Shown: positions 1 through 8,284 of the stretch, in pieces
Layout: each line of letters opens with the position of its first letter
How positions within the stretch are numbered: the first letter of the stretch is position 1
NCBI GenBank assembly: GCA_903642235.1
Contig: CAHJWL010000003.1
Span: forward strand, 248,001 to 312,000
DNA from: Acidobacteriaceae bacterium
GTDB lineage: Bacteria > Acidobacteriota > Terriglobia > Terriglobales > Acidobacteriaceae
Length of the DNA stretch: 64,000 bases
Direction of reading: 5' to 3'
Position numbers and translations under genes: made by a program
Notes under the pieces: generated by a model
What the model was told of the DNA's origin: nothing
The model's database searches: none
What the model saw: only the letters and a program-made list of their open reading frames with translations

Positions 1-336
1 CCGGGCAATCACTATCATCGAAGCGGTGAGCAACAGATCGAGAGCGACATCGTAGGCACGCCAGCCAACATCACCGCTGCCAAATACCTTGATCGAGAAA
101 CTCTCGGCAAGGTAAGCACCCGGCATATTGCTGTCCGTGATATCGGCGTAAGGCCGCATCCCGTGATCGATGAGAAAAGTGACGTAGTGCATTACAGCTG
201 CGTCCCAGGTAACGATCCAATGCCTTGAGATCCACCAGCAGATGAGGGCTGCCGCAACTAGAAGAAAAACCACTAGCCCACGAACGAACGAAATGGCACG
301 AGCCTCGCCTGCTTGCTCGACGGAATCTTCTGTCAT
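1..336 (-). CDS. Polytopic membrane protein, N-terminal part (runs off left edge)
   Basis: The minus strand is open from an ATG at 336 to the window edge: 112 codons, no stop, so the C-terminus is missing. The product begins MTEDSVEQAGEARA, followed by a hydrophobic helix (about residues 20-36), a probable extracytoplasmic stretch HYVTFLIDHGMRPYADI, and a second hydrophobic segment near the edge. It is clearly paralogous to the protein at 39741-41261: HWIVTWDAAVMHY against HWPLVNDGALLHY, DSNMPGAYL against DMDLPGTFL, GWRAYDV against AWRVFDV, and both segments end in IAR. That paralogue resembles membrane glycosyltransferase-like (GT39/PMT-type) proteins; the function is not established. The gene lies 31 nt downstream of the DUF885 gene and may be co-transcribed with it. 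The start is chosen because it gives a short hydrophilic N-terminus before the first helix. Confidence 0.75.
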   Translation of the reverse strand, partial: MTEDSVEQAGEARAISFVRGLVVFLLVAAALICWWISRHWIVTWDAAVMHYVTFLIDHGMRPYADITDSNMPGAYLAESFSIKVFGSGDVGWRAYDVALDLLLTASMIVIAR

Positions 337-367
337 TGTCAATGCAGTTCTCTTAAGGCGCAGAGGG

Positions 368-2143
368 TTAAGACTTCGTTCGCTCGAGGGGTATGAACTC
401 TTCAAACACGGCCTTTCGCATCAGGTCGGGCGGTAAGAGCCCCTGAGCAAGAATGAAGTCATGAAAGCGACGCAGATTGAACTTTGCACCGAGGGCGGCT
501 TCCGTCTCCTGGCGGAGGTCCAGCAGCCGGGTGTAACCGTAGAAGTAGCTGTTTGCCTGCCCCGGCGACTTGGTTGTGTATCGCTCCACCTCTGAGCTGG
601 CAAAGGCGTCCGAGAGCACAACATCGTGCAGCAGGATCTGCTTGGCCTGCTCCGGAGTGATCTTGCCGGACTGCAGCTCGGGATCAAGAAAGGCCCGTGC
701 AGCGCGCAGAAGGCGCAGGTCCAGCGAGGCCAGCTGGCCCTCGACCGGCATGTAGGGCTTGATCAGGTACTCGGAGTAGAGCCCCCACCCTTCGACATTT
801 GTCGAGTTGAAAGCATAGAGCGCGCGGGCCAAGGAGACACCCTGCTCCACCATGGAATCGAACTGCAATTCATGGCCGGGTCGAGCCTCGTGAGCGGTCA
901 GCGTCCAAGCGACGGCGTCGTAGGTAAAGTCATCGAAAACCTTCGCCTTCGCACCCTCCGCCGCAGGCAGGTTAAGGGGAAGAATGAAGACGCCGCGCTG
1001 GCCCGTGTTGTGCAGAAACGGCGGCGACTGCATATGGGGCGCGGGCACCTGTGCCGTCTCAGCCGCGGTCGCGAGGCGGATAACAGCCGGCCGTGTTGGA
1101 AGCGTGACGATCTCGTGCGCCGTGATGAGGCCCTCGATCTGGTGAAGCCGCGCCTCATAAAACGAAAGGATGGCGTCGCCGGTAATCTGCTGCCTCTTCA
1201 GTTCAGCAAGGACCGAGCGATAGTCGGTGGAGGCAAAGTGATGCTCCCTCGCTACCGCTGCTGCAAGCGGCGCCATCTCTGCCTGGATGGCGCTGAAAGA
1301 AGCATGGGCCTGCGCGGCAAGCTTGTCCGGGGAGAGATCGACACCGTAGCCTTCAAGCGCCAGCGCGTAGTCGGCCGGATCGAGGCGGAAATCGCTTCGC
1401 GCCTTTGGCAGCACCGTGGCCCGTTGCCACGCGTCGTAGCCCGCAAGCTCTGTCTTCAGGCGGGCATACGCCGGTTCCCAGCCCGTCAGCTTGTACTTGC
1501 GGAAGAGATCGGCAATGCCGTCGATATAGTTGCCATTCCGCGCCAGCTCCGTCTCCATGCGGAGACGTGACGGATATGTCACACCGGGCCTGGCCATATG
1601 CGCCAGAACGAGAGTGCGGGCGAGATCCGGGAGCGGTGTGTACCCGGGCTCAAGACCGGCATACTTCTTGAGTCGTACCACGGCGGCCCCGCGGCGTTCG
1701 GGCGCGGTCTGATCATCGAGCAGGGCCTGCAGACCGGAAAAGACCACCTCACTCGCATTCAGGAACGGCACCGTATGCGCTCGGTCGTAGTCCTCGCGAC
1801 GGAAGCTGTAATCTGTGGCGTGGATGAGAATGCGCACGTCCTGAAGGACGCGAGGGTCTTTCTCGGTTGCGAGCGACGCCGTCAGCCGTTTAAGTACGAT
1901 CTCAGTCTCAGCCCGCTCCTGATCCTCATCTGCCTGGGTAAGGACAGAGATCTTCGTGTCGTAGGCAGCCAGTCCCTCCGCACTCGCGCCTTCGGGCGAA
2001 TGGCGGTTGGAAACATCGATCAACTGCTGCGTGTAGGTGTTTGATCGACCGATCCAGTTGCGGTCGTTTGTAGGAGAACTTTGCCCAGAGACGGCCACCG
2101 GAAGAATGCTGGCGAGGAAAACAAGAGGAGCAAAACGAAACAT
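368..2143 (-). CDS. DUF885 family secreted metallopeptidase-like protein
   Basis: 591 residues, about the usual length for DUF885 proteins. The start at 2143 is preferred over in-frame codons upstream because it has GGAG nine nt ahead and opens directly into a signal peptide (MFRFAPLVFLASILPVAVSGQ). The C-terminal half carries the family hallmark HEARPGHELQ, a gluzincin-like metal-binding motif, followed by the conserved NVEGWGLYSEYL segment (second metal-ligand Glu in related peptidases). Expected role: an exported zinc-dependent peptidase or related hydrolase, substrate unknown. It is divergent from the UPF0303 gene at 2222, with a 78-nt shared promoter region, and precedes the truncated membrane-protein gene at the left edge. 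The family call is firm; the enzymatic activity is inferred. Confidence 0.88.
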   Translation of the reverse strand: MFRFAPLVFLASILPVAVSGQSSPTNDRNWIGRSNTYTQQLIDVSNRHSPEGASAEGLAAYDTKISVLTQADEDQERAETEIVLKRLTASLATEKDPRVLQDVRILIHATDYSFRREDYDRAHTVPFLNASEVVFSGLQALLDDQTAPERRGAAVVRLKKYAGLEPGYTPLPDLARTLVLAHMARPGVTYPSRLRMETELARNGNYIDGIADLFRKYKLTGWEPAYARLKTELAGYDAWQRATVLPKARSDFRLDPADYALALEGYGVDLSPDKLAAQAHASFSAIQAEMAPLAAAVAREHHFASTDYRSVLAELKRQQITGDAILSFYEARLHQIEGLITAHEIVTLPTRPAVIRLATAAETAQVPAPHMQSPPFLHNTGQRGVFILPLNLPAAEGAKAKVFDDFTYDAVAWTLTAHEARPGHELQFDSMVEQGVSLARALYAFNSTNVEGWGLYSEYLIKPYMPVEGQLASLDLRLLRAARAFLDPELQSGKITPEQAKQILLHDVVLSDAFASSEVERYTTKSPGQANSYFYGYTRLLDLRQETEAALGAKFNLRRFHDFILAQGLLPPDLMRKAVFEEFIPLERTKS

Positions 2144-2221
2144 GGCGTCTCCAGGAAAAGAAGATGTGACCCACAGTGTACGGGTTCGGCTATGGTGTGG
2201 GAGAGAGGCGCAAACAGAGCC

Positions 2222-2716
2222 ATGACCCCGGATGATGAGATCAGAATCCTGCAAATGCAGGAAGCAGACCTGCAGTTTTCAGCCTTCAACGCCGACGTCG
2301 CATGGACGCTGGGGAGCCGGATGCGCGAGCTTGCCTTGCCCGCTCCAAAGCCGGTCGCTATCGGTATCTGGATGGCAGCAACGATGCTCTTCTACTCTGG
2401 GACAAGAGGCATCACAGCAGGCAACGAGGACTGGCTTCGACGCAAGCGAAACACTGTCATGCGTCTTGGCAGAAGCACAATGCTGATTGGGACGGAGTTG
2501 GCCAAAAGCGGCAGCACGCTCGAGGCCAAGCAGGCTATGCCGGCGGCGGACTACGTGGCGCACGGCGGTGGCTTCCCAGTGCTCCTGCAGGGTTCCGGAT
2601 GCGTCGGCGCAATGGTTGTCAGCGGCCTTACACAGCACGAGGATCATGCATTAATCGTTACAGCATTGAGCGAGTATCTGAAGGTTACAGTCCCCGCACT
2701 CACCGAGGCGGGTTAG
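2222..2716 (+). CDS. UPF0303 / heme-degrading-domain (HbpS/GlcG-like) protein
   Basis: 164 residues from the ATG at 2222 (MTPDDEIRILQMQE). Conserved family features are the central RRKRNTVMRLGRS segment and the C-terminal glycine-rich sheet GGGFPVLLQGSGCVGAMVVSGL followed by the signature HEDHALIV. UPF0303 proteins share the GlcG/HbpS fold; some relatives bind heme, but no biochemical role is settled. The placement beside the heme-biosynthesis genes fits a heme-related role only by association. The gene is divergent from DUF885 and convergent with hemC, and their stop codons overlap (hemC ends at 2713, this gene at 2716). A purine-rich GAGAGAGG lies about 13 nt upstream, rather far for a ribosome-binding site. 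Confidence 0.78.
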   Translation: MTPDDEIRILQMQEADLQFSAFNADVAWTLGSRMRELALPAPKPVAIGIWMAATMLFYSGTRGITAGNEDWLRRKRNTVMRLGRSTMLIGTELAKSGSTLEAKQAMPAADYVAHGGGFPVLLQGSGCVGAMVVSGLTQHEDHALIVTALSEYLKVTVPALTEAG

Positions 2717-3702
2717 TTCCCGCTGGTAGCGAGGAGCGGATCCGGCAGCAGCTCCAGAGCTCCTCGTTGGATGAGCAGTGTGGCCGCGCGTTCTCCGAGG
2801 ACCTCCGGCGGCAGCGAAGCAATGCCTTCTACTCGTTCCGTCAGCATGATCTCACCGTCCGGGGACACAACCTGAGCAAGCAAGATGGCGGACCGCCCGT
2901 CGAGCGTGCACAGGGCACCAATCGGCAGCATGCAGCCGCCGCCCAATCCGTTCAGAGCCGCACGTTCGGCTGTAACCGCATACCGCGTGGCGGCGTGATC
3001 CAGATCTTGCACGGCTCGGAAGATCGCCGGATCGCGCTCGCGGTCATCTGCATCGAGCGGAAACTTCGGCGAACGTGTCTCAAGAGCGATGGCGCCCTGA
3101 CCAGGTGCAGGACACAGCTCGTCAGGCTCAAAGCGCTGGTGGACGTTCTCCGTTCGGCCGAGCCGGTCAAGGCCTGCTGCTGCCAGAACCAGCGCATCGC
3201 ACTCGCCCTCTTCAAGCTTCCGTAGACGCGTATCGATGTTGCCGCGGATCTCGACAAAGGTAAGATCAGGCCGCAGCGCAAGAAGCTGTGCCTGACGGCG
3301 AGGGCTGGTGGTCCCAACCCGTGAACCTCCGGGAAGGGTGTGCAGGCCCCAGTAGGGCTCACAGACAAACACGTCCCGCGGATCAGCGCGCTCGGGAATC
3401 GCTGCCAGGGTAAAACGCTCATCGAGAGTCGTCGGGAGATCCTTCAGCGAGTGGACCGCCACATCGATCTGCCCCACCGCCAGGGCTTCTTCGATCTCCT
3501 TGATAAAAATTCCTTTTGCATCGAGCGGTACACCGTCGGGCTCTGGCGGGGGAACGAATCCAGGCTGCTGCATACGGTCTCCCGTGGTTCGAATGACCTG
3601 GATCTCCGCCGTGTGCCCCTTGGCGCGAAGGCGGTCAGCGATGTGCGTCGCCTGCCAGAGCGCAAGTTGGGAGCCGCGAGTGCCGATGCGTAGGGTCGTC
3701 AT
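2713..3702 (-). CDS. hemC: Hydroxymethylbilane synthase (porphobilinogen deaminase)
   Basis: 329 residues, close to the family norm. It polymerises four porphobilinogens to hydroxymethylbilane in cytosolic tetrapyrrole synthesis. Visible motifs: IGTRGSQLALWQA at the N-terminus, DVAVHSLKDLPT (catalytic Asp about 80), the Arg-rich GTTSPRRQAQL and EIRGNIDTRL segments that hold the growing chain, CPAPGQGAIALE, and LNGLGGGC with Cys257, where the dipyrromethane cofactor attaches. The start at 3702 gives MTTLRIGTRG, the canonical N-terminus; in-frame sequence further upstream is antisense to pabB and is not used. It is separated from hemA by the opposite-strand pabB-pabC gene and may depend on the short region 3703-3748 for its promoter. 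Confidence 0.96.
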   Translation of the reverse strand: MTTLRIGTRGSQLALWQATHIADRLRAKGHTAEIQVIRTTGDRMQQPGFVPPPEPDGVPLDAKGIFIKEIEEALAVGQIDVAVHSLKDLPTTLDERFTLAAIPERADPRDVFVCEPYWGLHTLPGGSRVGTTSPRRQAQLLALRPDLTFVEIRGNIDTRLRKLEEGECDALVLAAAGLDRLGRTENVHQRFEPDELCPAPGQGAIALETRSPKFPLDADDRERDPAIFRAVQDLDHAATRYAVTAERAALNGLGGGCMLPIGALCTLDGRSAILLAQVVSPDGEIMLTERVEGIASLPPEVLGERAATLLIQRGALELLPDPLLATSGN

Positions 3703-3748
3703 GATCTTCTTAGAATACGGCAGCCAGGGCGATGTATCGTTGCTGGTG

Positions 3749-5620
3749 ATGGCGGAGGAAACGCAAAAGGCGACGCGTAAGCAGGATCTGTGGCGAAGGT
3801 TGGCTGCTGAAGAGGCAGGCACACTCCTCTTCGAGACTTCCGGGCAGAACAGACCGGGCACGTCCCGGCTCTTTCGGCATCCACTCCGCATCCTGACAGC
3901 AGACGATGAGCTCTCGTTGTCTGCCCTGCTCGTTCGAGTCAACAAGGAGCTTGGTGCCGGCTTCCACGTTGCCGGCCTGCTGCGATATGAGGCCGGGTAC
4001 TCCTTTGAACGTGTTCGCAATCGACAGCCACACCGCGAGCCACTGGCGTGGTTCGGTGTGTATACACAGCCGGAGTGCGCCATATTTCCCCCTCGCGAGG
4101 GCGCTTCCCTGCTGCCAGCTCCCCTCTGCATCAGCATGGAAACGCCGCGGCCGGAGTACCTGCGACAGGTCGCGGCTGTCCAGCGATACATCGAGACGGG
4201 CGACACCTACCAGGTCAATCTCACGACCGCGATGACGGGCGGCTACCCAGGTGAGGTGCTGCCGCTCTATGAAGCACTTGCAGCGCAACAGCCTGCGCCC
4301 TTCTCGGCTCTGCTGCACCTGCCGGAGGGGGAGTTCTTTCTCTCCTTCTCACCGGAGCTGTTCTTTTCTTTCGATGCGGACCGCACCATCACAGTCAAAC
4401 CGATGAAAGGCACTGCTCCCTATCGTGAATCGGCAGACGAAGACCGGCAGCAGAGGGAGCGGCTCGCGGCCGATGAAAAGAATCGAGCGGAGCACCTGAT
4501 GATTGTCGATCTGCTGCGCAGTGATCTTGGCCGCGTCTGCACGGCCGGAAGCGTCAGCGCCGATCACCTGTTTGAAGTGGAGCGCTATCGAACTCTGCTG
4601 CAGATGACATCAACGATCCGTGGATCCCTGCGGCCCGGGGTGAACCTGCCTGAAGTGCTGCGCGCTCTGTTCCCCAGCGGATCAATGACGGGCGCTCCAA
4701 AGCCGCGCACCATGGAGATCATCGCGGAGTTGGAGACCTCGCCGCGCGGTGTGTATAGCGGGGCCATCGGCTTCGCCTCACCGGACGGAAGTGCGGCGTT
4801 CAACGTAGCTATCCGTACAGTGGAGCTGAGGAACGGCAGCCTGCGCATGGGTGTGGGCAGTGGCATTGTCGCCGACTCGATCCCTGAGCAGGAGCACGCC
4901 GAGTGCTGGTTGAAGAGTGACTTTCTGCTGCGTGCTTCGCCTCCGTTTTCTCTGCTTGAGACGATGCTCTGGGATCAGCACTTCTCTCTGCTCGACCCGC
5001 ACCTTCAGCGGCTTCAGGTCTCAGCCGAACAGCTCCACTTCCGGTTCGATCGCGGCAAAGCGTTGGACCGGCTCACGCAGTTTGCGGCCGGTCTCGAAGG
5101 CCGCCATCGGGTCCGGCTGCTGCTTGATCGCAACGGCGACATGCGGTGCGAGGCTCTGGAGGTGATCGGGTGGACAGCACCAATCCGCCTCTGGCTTTCG
5201 CCGGAACGGACCTGGTCAAAAGACGGCTTTCTTCGGCACAAGACGACCTATCGGCCGATCTATAACGAGGGCTACACGCGGGCCCAGAAGCTCGGATTTA
5301 ATGAAGCCATCTTCTGCAATGAGCGCGAAGAACTGACAGAAGGATCGCTCAGCAGTCTCCTTGTGCTGGTCGATGGGCAGTGGCTTACGCCCGCGCTTGA
5401 AAGCGGTGTTCTGCCGGGTGTAGCGCGATCGCTTTTGCTGCGGGGAGAGATCGTCTCAGAAAGTGTTCTGCCGCTTTCCATTCTGGAACGGGCACAAGCC
5501 GCGGCAGTGTGCAACGGAGTGCGGGGCATCGGAGCCGTGCACTCGATTACTCTCTGCGATGGACGCGTGCTCCATTTCACCGGGGAGGCGGCTCTCCCGG
5601 ATCTGCTGACTCTAGGTTGA
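3749..5620 (+). CDS. pabB-pabC: Aminodeoxychorismate synthase component I fused to aminodeoxychorismate lyase
   Basis: 623 residues in two domains. The N-terminal ~430 residues are a chorismate-binding enzyme: EYLRQVAAVQRYIETGDTYQ, MKGTAP, LLRSDLGRVC, SGSMTGAPKPRTMEII and IGFASPDGSAAFNVAIRT. The C-terminal ~190 residues are a class IV aminotransferase fold (SLLETMLWDQ, KTTYRP with the PLP lysine, ELTEGSLSSLLV, SGVLPGVARSLLL), as in PabC. Together they would make 4-aminobenzoate for folate from chorismate, given a glutamine amidotransferase (PabA) encoded elsewhere. The start at 3749 (MAEETQ) is preferred; an in-frame ATG at 3701 would overlap the hemC start. The stop overlaps that of hemA by 9 nt. 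The gene lies head-on between hemA and hemC, which otherwise run in the same direction. Confidence 0.92.
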   Translation: MAEETQKATRKQDLWRRLAAEEAGTLLFETSGQNRPGTSRLFRHPLRILTADDELSLSALLVRVNKELGAGFHVAGLLRYEAGYSFERVRNRQPHREPLAWFGVYTQPECAIFPPREGASLLPAPLCISMETPRPEYLRQVAAVQRYIETGDTYQVNLTTAMTGGYPGEVLPLYEALAAQQPAPFSALLHLPEGEFFLSFSPELFFSFDADRTITVKPMKGTAPYRESADEDRQQRERLAADEKNRAEHLMIVDLLRSDLGRVCTAGSVSADHLFEVERYRTLLQMTSTIRGSLRPGVNLPEVLRALFPSGSMTGAPKPRTMEIIAELETSPRGVYSGAIGFASPDGSAAFNVAIRTVELRNGSLRMGVGSGIVADSIPEQEHAECWLKSDFLLRASPPFSLLETMLWDQHFSLLDPHLQRLQVSAEQLHFRFDRGKALDRLTQFAAGLEGRHRVRLLLDRNGDMRCEALEVIGWTAPIRLWLSPERTWSKDGFLRHKTTYRPIYNEGYTRAQKLGFNEAIFCNEREELTEGSLSSLLVLVDGQWLTPALESGVLPGVARSLLLRGEIVSESVLPLSILERAQAAAVCNGVRGIGAVHSITLCDGRVLHFTGEAALPDLLTLG

Positions 5621-7057
5621 TTCGTCTCCCACAAGGCCGGTTCCTTCCCGGATGCCGCTGCGCTGAACCCGATCACGCCGGCGACCCGGCGCCTCGGTAT
5701 AGAGGCTTCGCAGCTGTCCGAGAAGAGCCGCATCCCCCTCGCTCGCTGCGGAGCGAATCGCCGTCATCGGCGCGTGCAGCAGCTTGGCCGTCAGCGAGCG
5801 CGTCATAGCTTCTATGGCGTCCTGCTGCGCAGGGGAAAGACTGCCAAGCTTCGCAACCGAGCGCGCCAGCTCAGCCTGTCGAACATCTTCCGCCTGCTCC
5901 TGCAACGCTCGAAGCGTGGGAACAGCATCAAGCGCATTCAGCCGGGCGTGATACCGCTCCACCTCGCGGCTGACGATCGCTTCGGCCACGGCAGCTTCCT
6001 TCGAGCGGCTTGCGAGATTTGAGGAGGCGACCTGCTGCAGATCATCGATGTCATAGACAAAGCAGCCATCAACTTTGTTCAGGGCCGGATCGACATCGCG
6101 CGGTACGGCAATGTCGATGAAGAACATCGGCCGATGACGCCGCCGCTCAAGAAACTGCCGGCCCTGCGCCGCGGTAAACAGCTTGTGCGAGCCCCCGGCG
6201 CCGGTCGATGTGATAACGATGTCGGCCCGATGCGCCTCATCGGCGAGGCTCTCGAACGGAAGGATCTGTGTGGGAATCTTAGTATCGAGATTGGCGGCTA
6301 GTTGCCTGGCCCGCGCCTCGGTCCTGTTCGCGATCAGAACAGTGGACGCCCCATGCTGAATCAGATGACGGGCCGAGAGCTCTGCCATCTTTCCGGCACC
6401 GACGATAAGGACCTGCTTGCCGTGAAGAGTGCCGAAGATCTTGCGCGCAAGATCGACCGCAACCGAGGCGACTGAGACCGAGGAGGAGCCGATCTGGGTC
6501 TCGGTGCGAACCTTTTTCGCAACCGAAAACGCACGCTGTAACAGTGGATCAAGCGTCTCCGCGATCGCGCCCACCTCCCGCGCCACGGTCCAGGATTCCT
6601 TCACTTGGCCCAGGATCTGCGCCTCGCCAACAACCAGCGAGTCAAGAGAACTGGCAACCCGGAAGAGGTGTCGGATCGCCTCGCGCTCGCGAAATTCGTA
6701 AAGATACGGCTTCAGACTTCCGGACGCAACGGCAAAATACTCCTGCAGAAAGCGTTGCAGGCGCTGCCCGACCTCGGTTAGGTACGGGGCACCGGGGATC
6801 GAGCTCTGGGTATCCACGCTGGCCAGCAACTCAACACGATTGCAGGTGGAGACAATCATCGCCTCCCGAACACCCGGCTGATGCACCAGAGCTCTTGTCG
6901 CCTCGGCGAGCCGCGCTCCGGAAACAGCAAGCCGCTCTCGCACCTCGAGCGGTGCAGTCATGTGATTCACGCCAAGCAGGATAAGACTCGGCGAGGCGCT
7001 GGATCGGCTCTCCTGAACCTGCTCTACAGCACTCTCGTTCTCGAGGGCGCTCCTCAT
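5612..7057 (-). CDS. hemA: Glutamyl-tRNA reductase
   Basis: 481 residues. It reduces glutamyl-tRNA(Glu) to glutamate-1-semialdehyde, the first step of C5-route tetrapyrrole synthesis. Landmarks: LLGVNHMTAPLEVRE (30-42), STCNRVE with catalytic Cys72, LVVGEAQILGQVK (glutamate-recognition and catalytic domain), the NADPH-binding Rossmann turn VLIVGAGKMAELSA followed by ANRTEARARQLA, and a C-terminal helical dimerisation domain. The ATG at 7057 overlaps the hemX stop in an ATGA arrangement, so the two genes are probably translationally coupled. The ~20 hydrophilic residues before the first strand are longer than in many homologues, so an internal start is possible, but the coupling favours 7057. 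Confidence 0.96.
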   Translation of the reverse strand: MRSALENESAVEQVQESRSSASPSLILLGVNHMTAPLEVRERLAVSGARLAEATRALVHQPGVREAMIVSTCNRVELLASVDTQSSIPGAPYLTEVGQRLQRFLQEYFAVASGSLKPYLYEFREREAIRHLFRVASSLDSLVVGEAQILGQVKESWTVAREVGAIAETLDPLLQRAFSVAKKVRTETQIGSSSVSVASVAVDLARKIFGTLHGKQVLIVGAGKMAELSARHLIQHGASTVLIANRTEARARQLAANLDTKIPTQILPFESLADEAHRADIVITSTGAGGSHKLFTAAQGRQFLERRRHRPMFFIDIAVPRDVDPALNKVDGCFVYDIDDLQQVASSNLASRSKEAAVAEAIVSREVERYHARLNALDAVPTLRALQEQAEDVRQAELARSVAKLGSLSPAQQDAIEAMTRSLTAKLLHAPMTAIRSAASEGDAALLGQLRSLYTEAPGRRRDRVQRSGIREGTGLVGDEST

Positions 7058-7866
7058 GGAGCCGTGAACCGATGCACACCGGAAAACTGGTTCGCTGCCC
7101 AGACACCCAAAACGACTAAAAAGACGAACGAAGATAGATAGACCGCTCGCCGACCACGCAGACCGGAGTGCCTGCGAATAAAGATCATCGAGCCGTACGT
7201 CACCCAGAGGGCGAATGAGAGCAGCACCTTCGGATCGAGAAAAAAGGAAGGGCCAACCGTTTGCTCAGCGAGTGCGGACCCGATCAGCAGACCGCCGGTC
7301 ATGCAGGGCATGCCAAAGAGTAAGGCCTTCAGCGCAATCTGATCTGTCGTCTCAAGAGGCGGCAGGCCGCGCAGAGCAGCTCGCTTCCGCTTGAGCCGGC
7401 GCTCTTGCAGCAGGTAGAGCACAGAGGTCAGAAGCGATACCAGCAGCGCCGCGTAAGCGGCAAGCAGCAGAACGATATGGAGCAGAATCCAACCGGAGCT
7501 GACCAGGGGCAGACGTTCAACACCGGGACGGAACGCAGGCACCAACATGAGAAGAACAGCGATCGGAAGAAGAAAGATTCCCGGAGCAACGGTGCGATAT
7601 CGCAGGAAGGTAAGCACAAACGCCGCTGCAAACAGCAGGGCGAACAGGGACTGCGTCTCATGCCGGTCTACAGGCAGAGTGTGGTGCGCGGCGTTCAGGG
7701 TCTCTGCTAGCGAAACGAAGTGAAAGAGCAGGCCGGTCAGGGAAGCAGGAACAGCCACGTGACGCCAACGGGGCCGGTCATAGAGCGCAGCCGGAAGCAC
7801 CGCCAGAGCAGCGACCGTGTAGAGCAGAACCGCGATTCTGAGCCAGAGAAGAGCCATAGACTGCAT
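7054..7866 (-). CDS. hemX: HemX/CcsA-type cytochrome c assembly family membrane protein
   Basis: 270 residues with about eight hydrophobic helices. It belongs to the CcsA/HemX family: LFHFVSLAETLNAAHHTLPV after the second helix, SSGWILLHIVLLLAAYAALL and LTSVLYLLQERRLKRKRA in the centre, and helices containing WVTYGSMIFIRRHSG at the end. HemX, encoded directly upstream of hemA, modulates glutamyl-tRNA reductase in Bacillus, and related proteins handle heme in cytochrome c biogenesis; which role applies here is not visible. It is coupled to hemA by a 4-nt overlap. The protein begins MQSMALLWLRIAVLL; the second Met is an alternative start. The promoter should lie between 7867 and the gene's neighbour. 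Confidence 0.87.
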   Translation of the reverse strand: MQSMALLWLRIAVLLYTVAALAVLPAALYDRPRWRHVAVPASLTGLLFHFVSLAETLNAAHHTLPVDRHETQSLFALLFAAAFVLTFLRYRTVAPGIFLLPIAVLLMLVPAFRPGVERLPLVSSGWILLHIVLLLAAYAALLVSLLTSVLYLLQERRLKRKRAALRGLPPLETTDQIALKALLFGMPCMTGGLLIGSALAEQTVGPSFFLDPKVLLSFALWVTYGSMIFIRRHSGLRGRRAVYLSSFVFLVVLGVWAANQFSGVHRFTAP

Positions 7867-7928
7867 CGTCGGGAGCGAAAGTATCCCCCTATGTCAGTAT
7901 ATGCGGTTCTCAGTCTCTGACCGCGCGC

Positions 7929-8156
7929 TCACCCGGTCAGCCAGTCGTGGATGCGGCGTTCGCAATAGGCTCGTGAAACGAAGATAGGTTTGTCGATAAT
8001 GTGCACGGTGAGCGTATCGTTCGCGTGGGTGTAGCCCGCGGTGACTCCGTCCTTTGAAACCTTTCCGACGGGACCGGAGAGGTGTATGCCTTGGAGTTGC
8101 AGAAGTTCGGCCGCCTTTGTGCGGAACTCCTCCTCAGTCATCGCGACCAGAAGCAT
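7929..8156 (-). CDS. Small conserved-looking hypothetical protein
   Basis: 75 residues, soluble and predicted alpha/beta; family not recognised. The start at 8156 (MLLVAMTEEEF) is chosen because AGAGAGGAAGG lies about five nt upstream; in-frame Met codons further 5' lack a comparable site. The sequence has an N-terminal helix rich in Glu and Leu (EEEFRTKAAELLQLQG) followed by short strands (VTAGYTHANDTLTVHIID) and a basic C-terminal helix with one Cys (AYCERRIHDWL). It is divergent from mutS and lies 62 nt upstream of hemX on the same strand, so it could be the first gene of a hemX-hemA transcript. No function is proposed. Confidence 0.6.
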   Translation of the reverse strand: MLLVAMTEEEFRTKAAELLQLQGIHLSGPVGKVSKDGVTAGYTHANDTLTVHIIDKPIFVSRAYCERRIHDWLTG

Positions 8157-8284
8157 CGTGCCTTCCTCTCTCTTTTCCTCGTTAGACGGCATCTGCGCCT
8201 GAGAGGTTTGAGCCGAAGGTGTCGTATTCTGACGGTCGACGCATGCAGACCTTATCTGGTGACGAGACGGCCGTTCTGGTGAGC

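Noticed and set aside
626..1570. 314-codon plus-strand frame opposite the DUF885 gene
   Set aside because: Arg-rich, no motifs, fully antisense to a well-supported gene with signal peptide and metal site.
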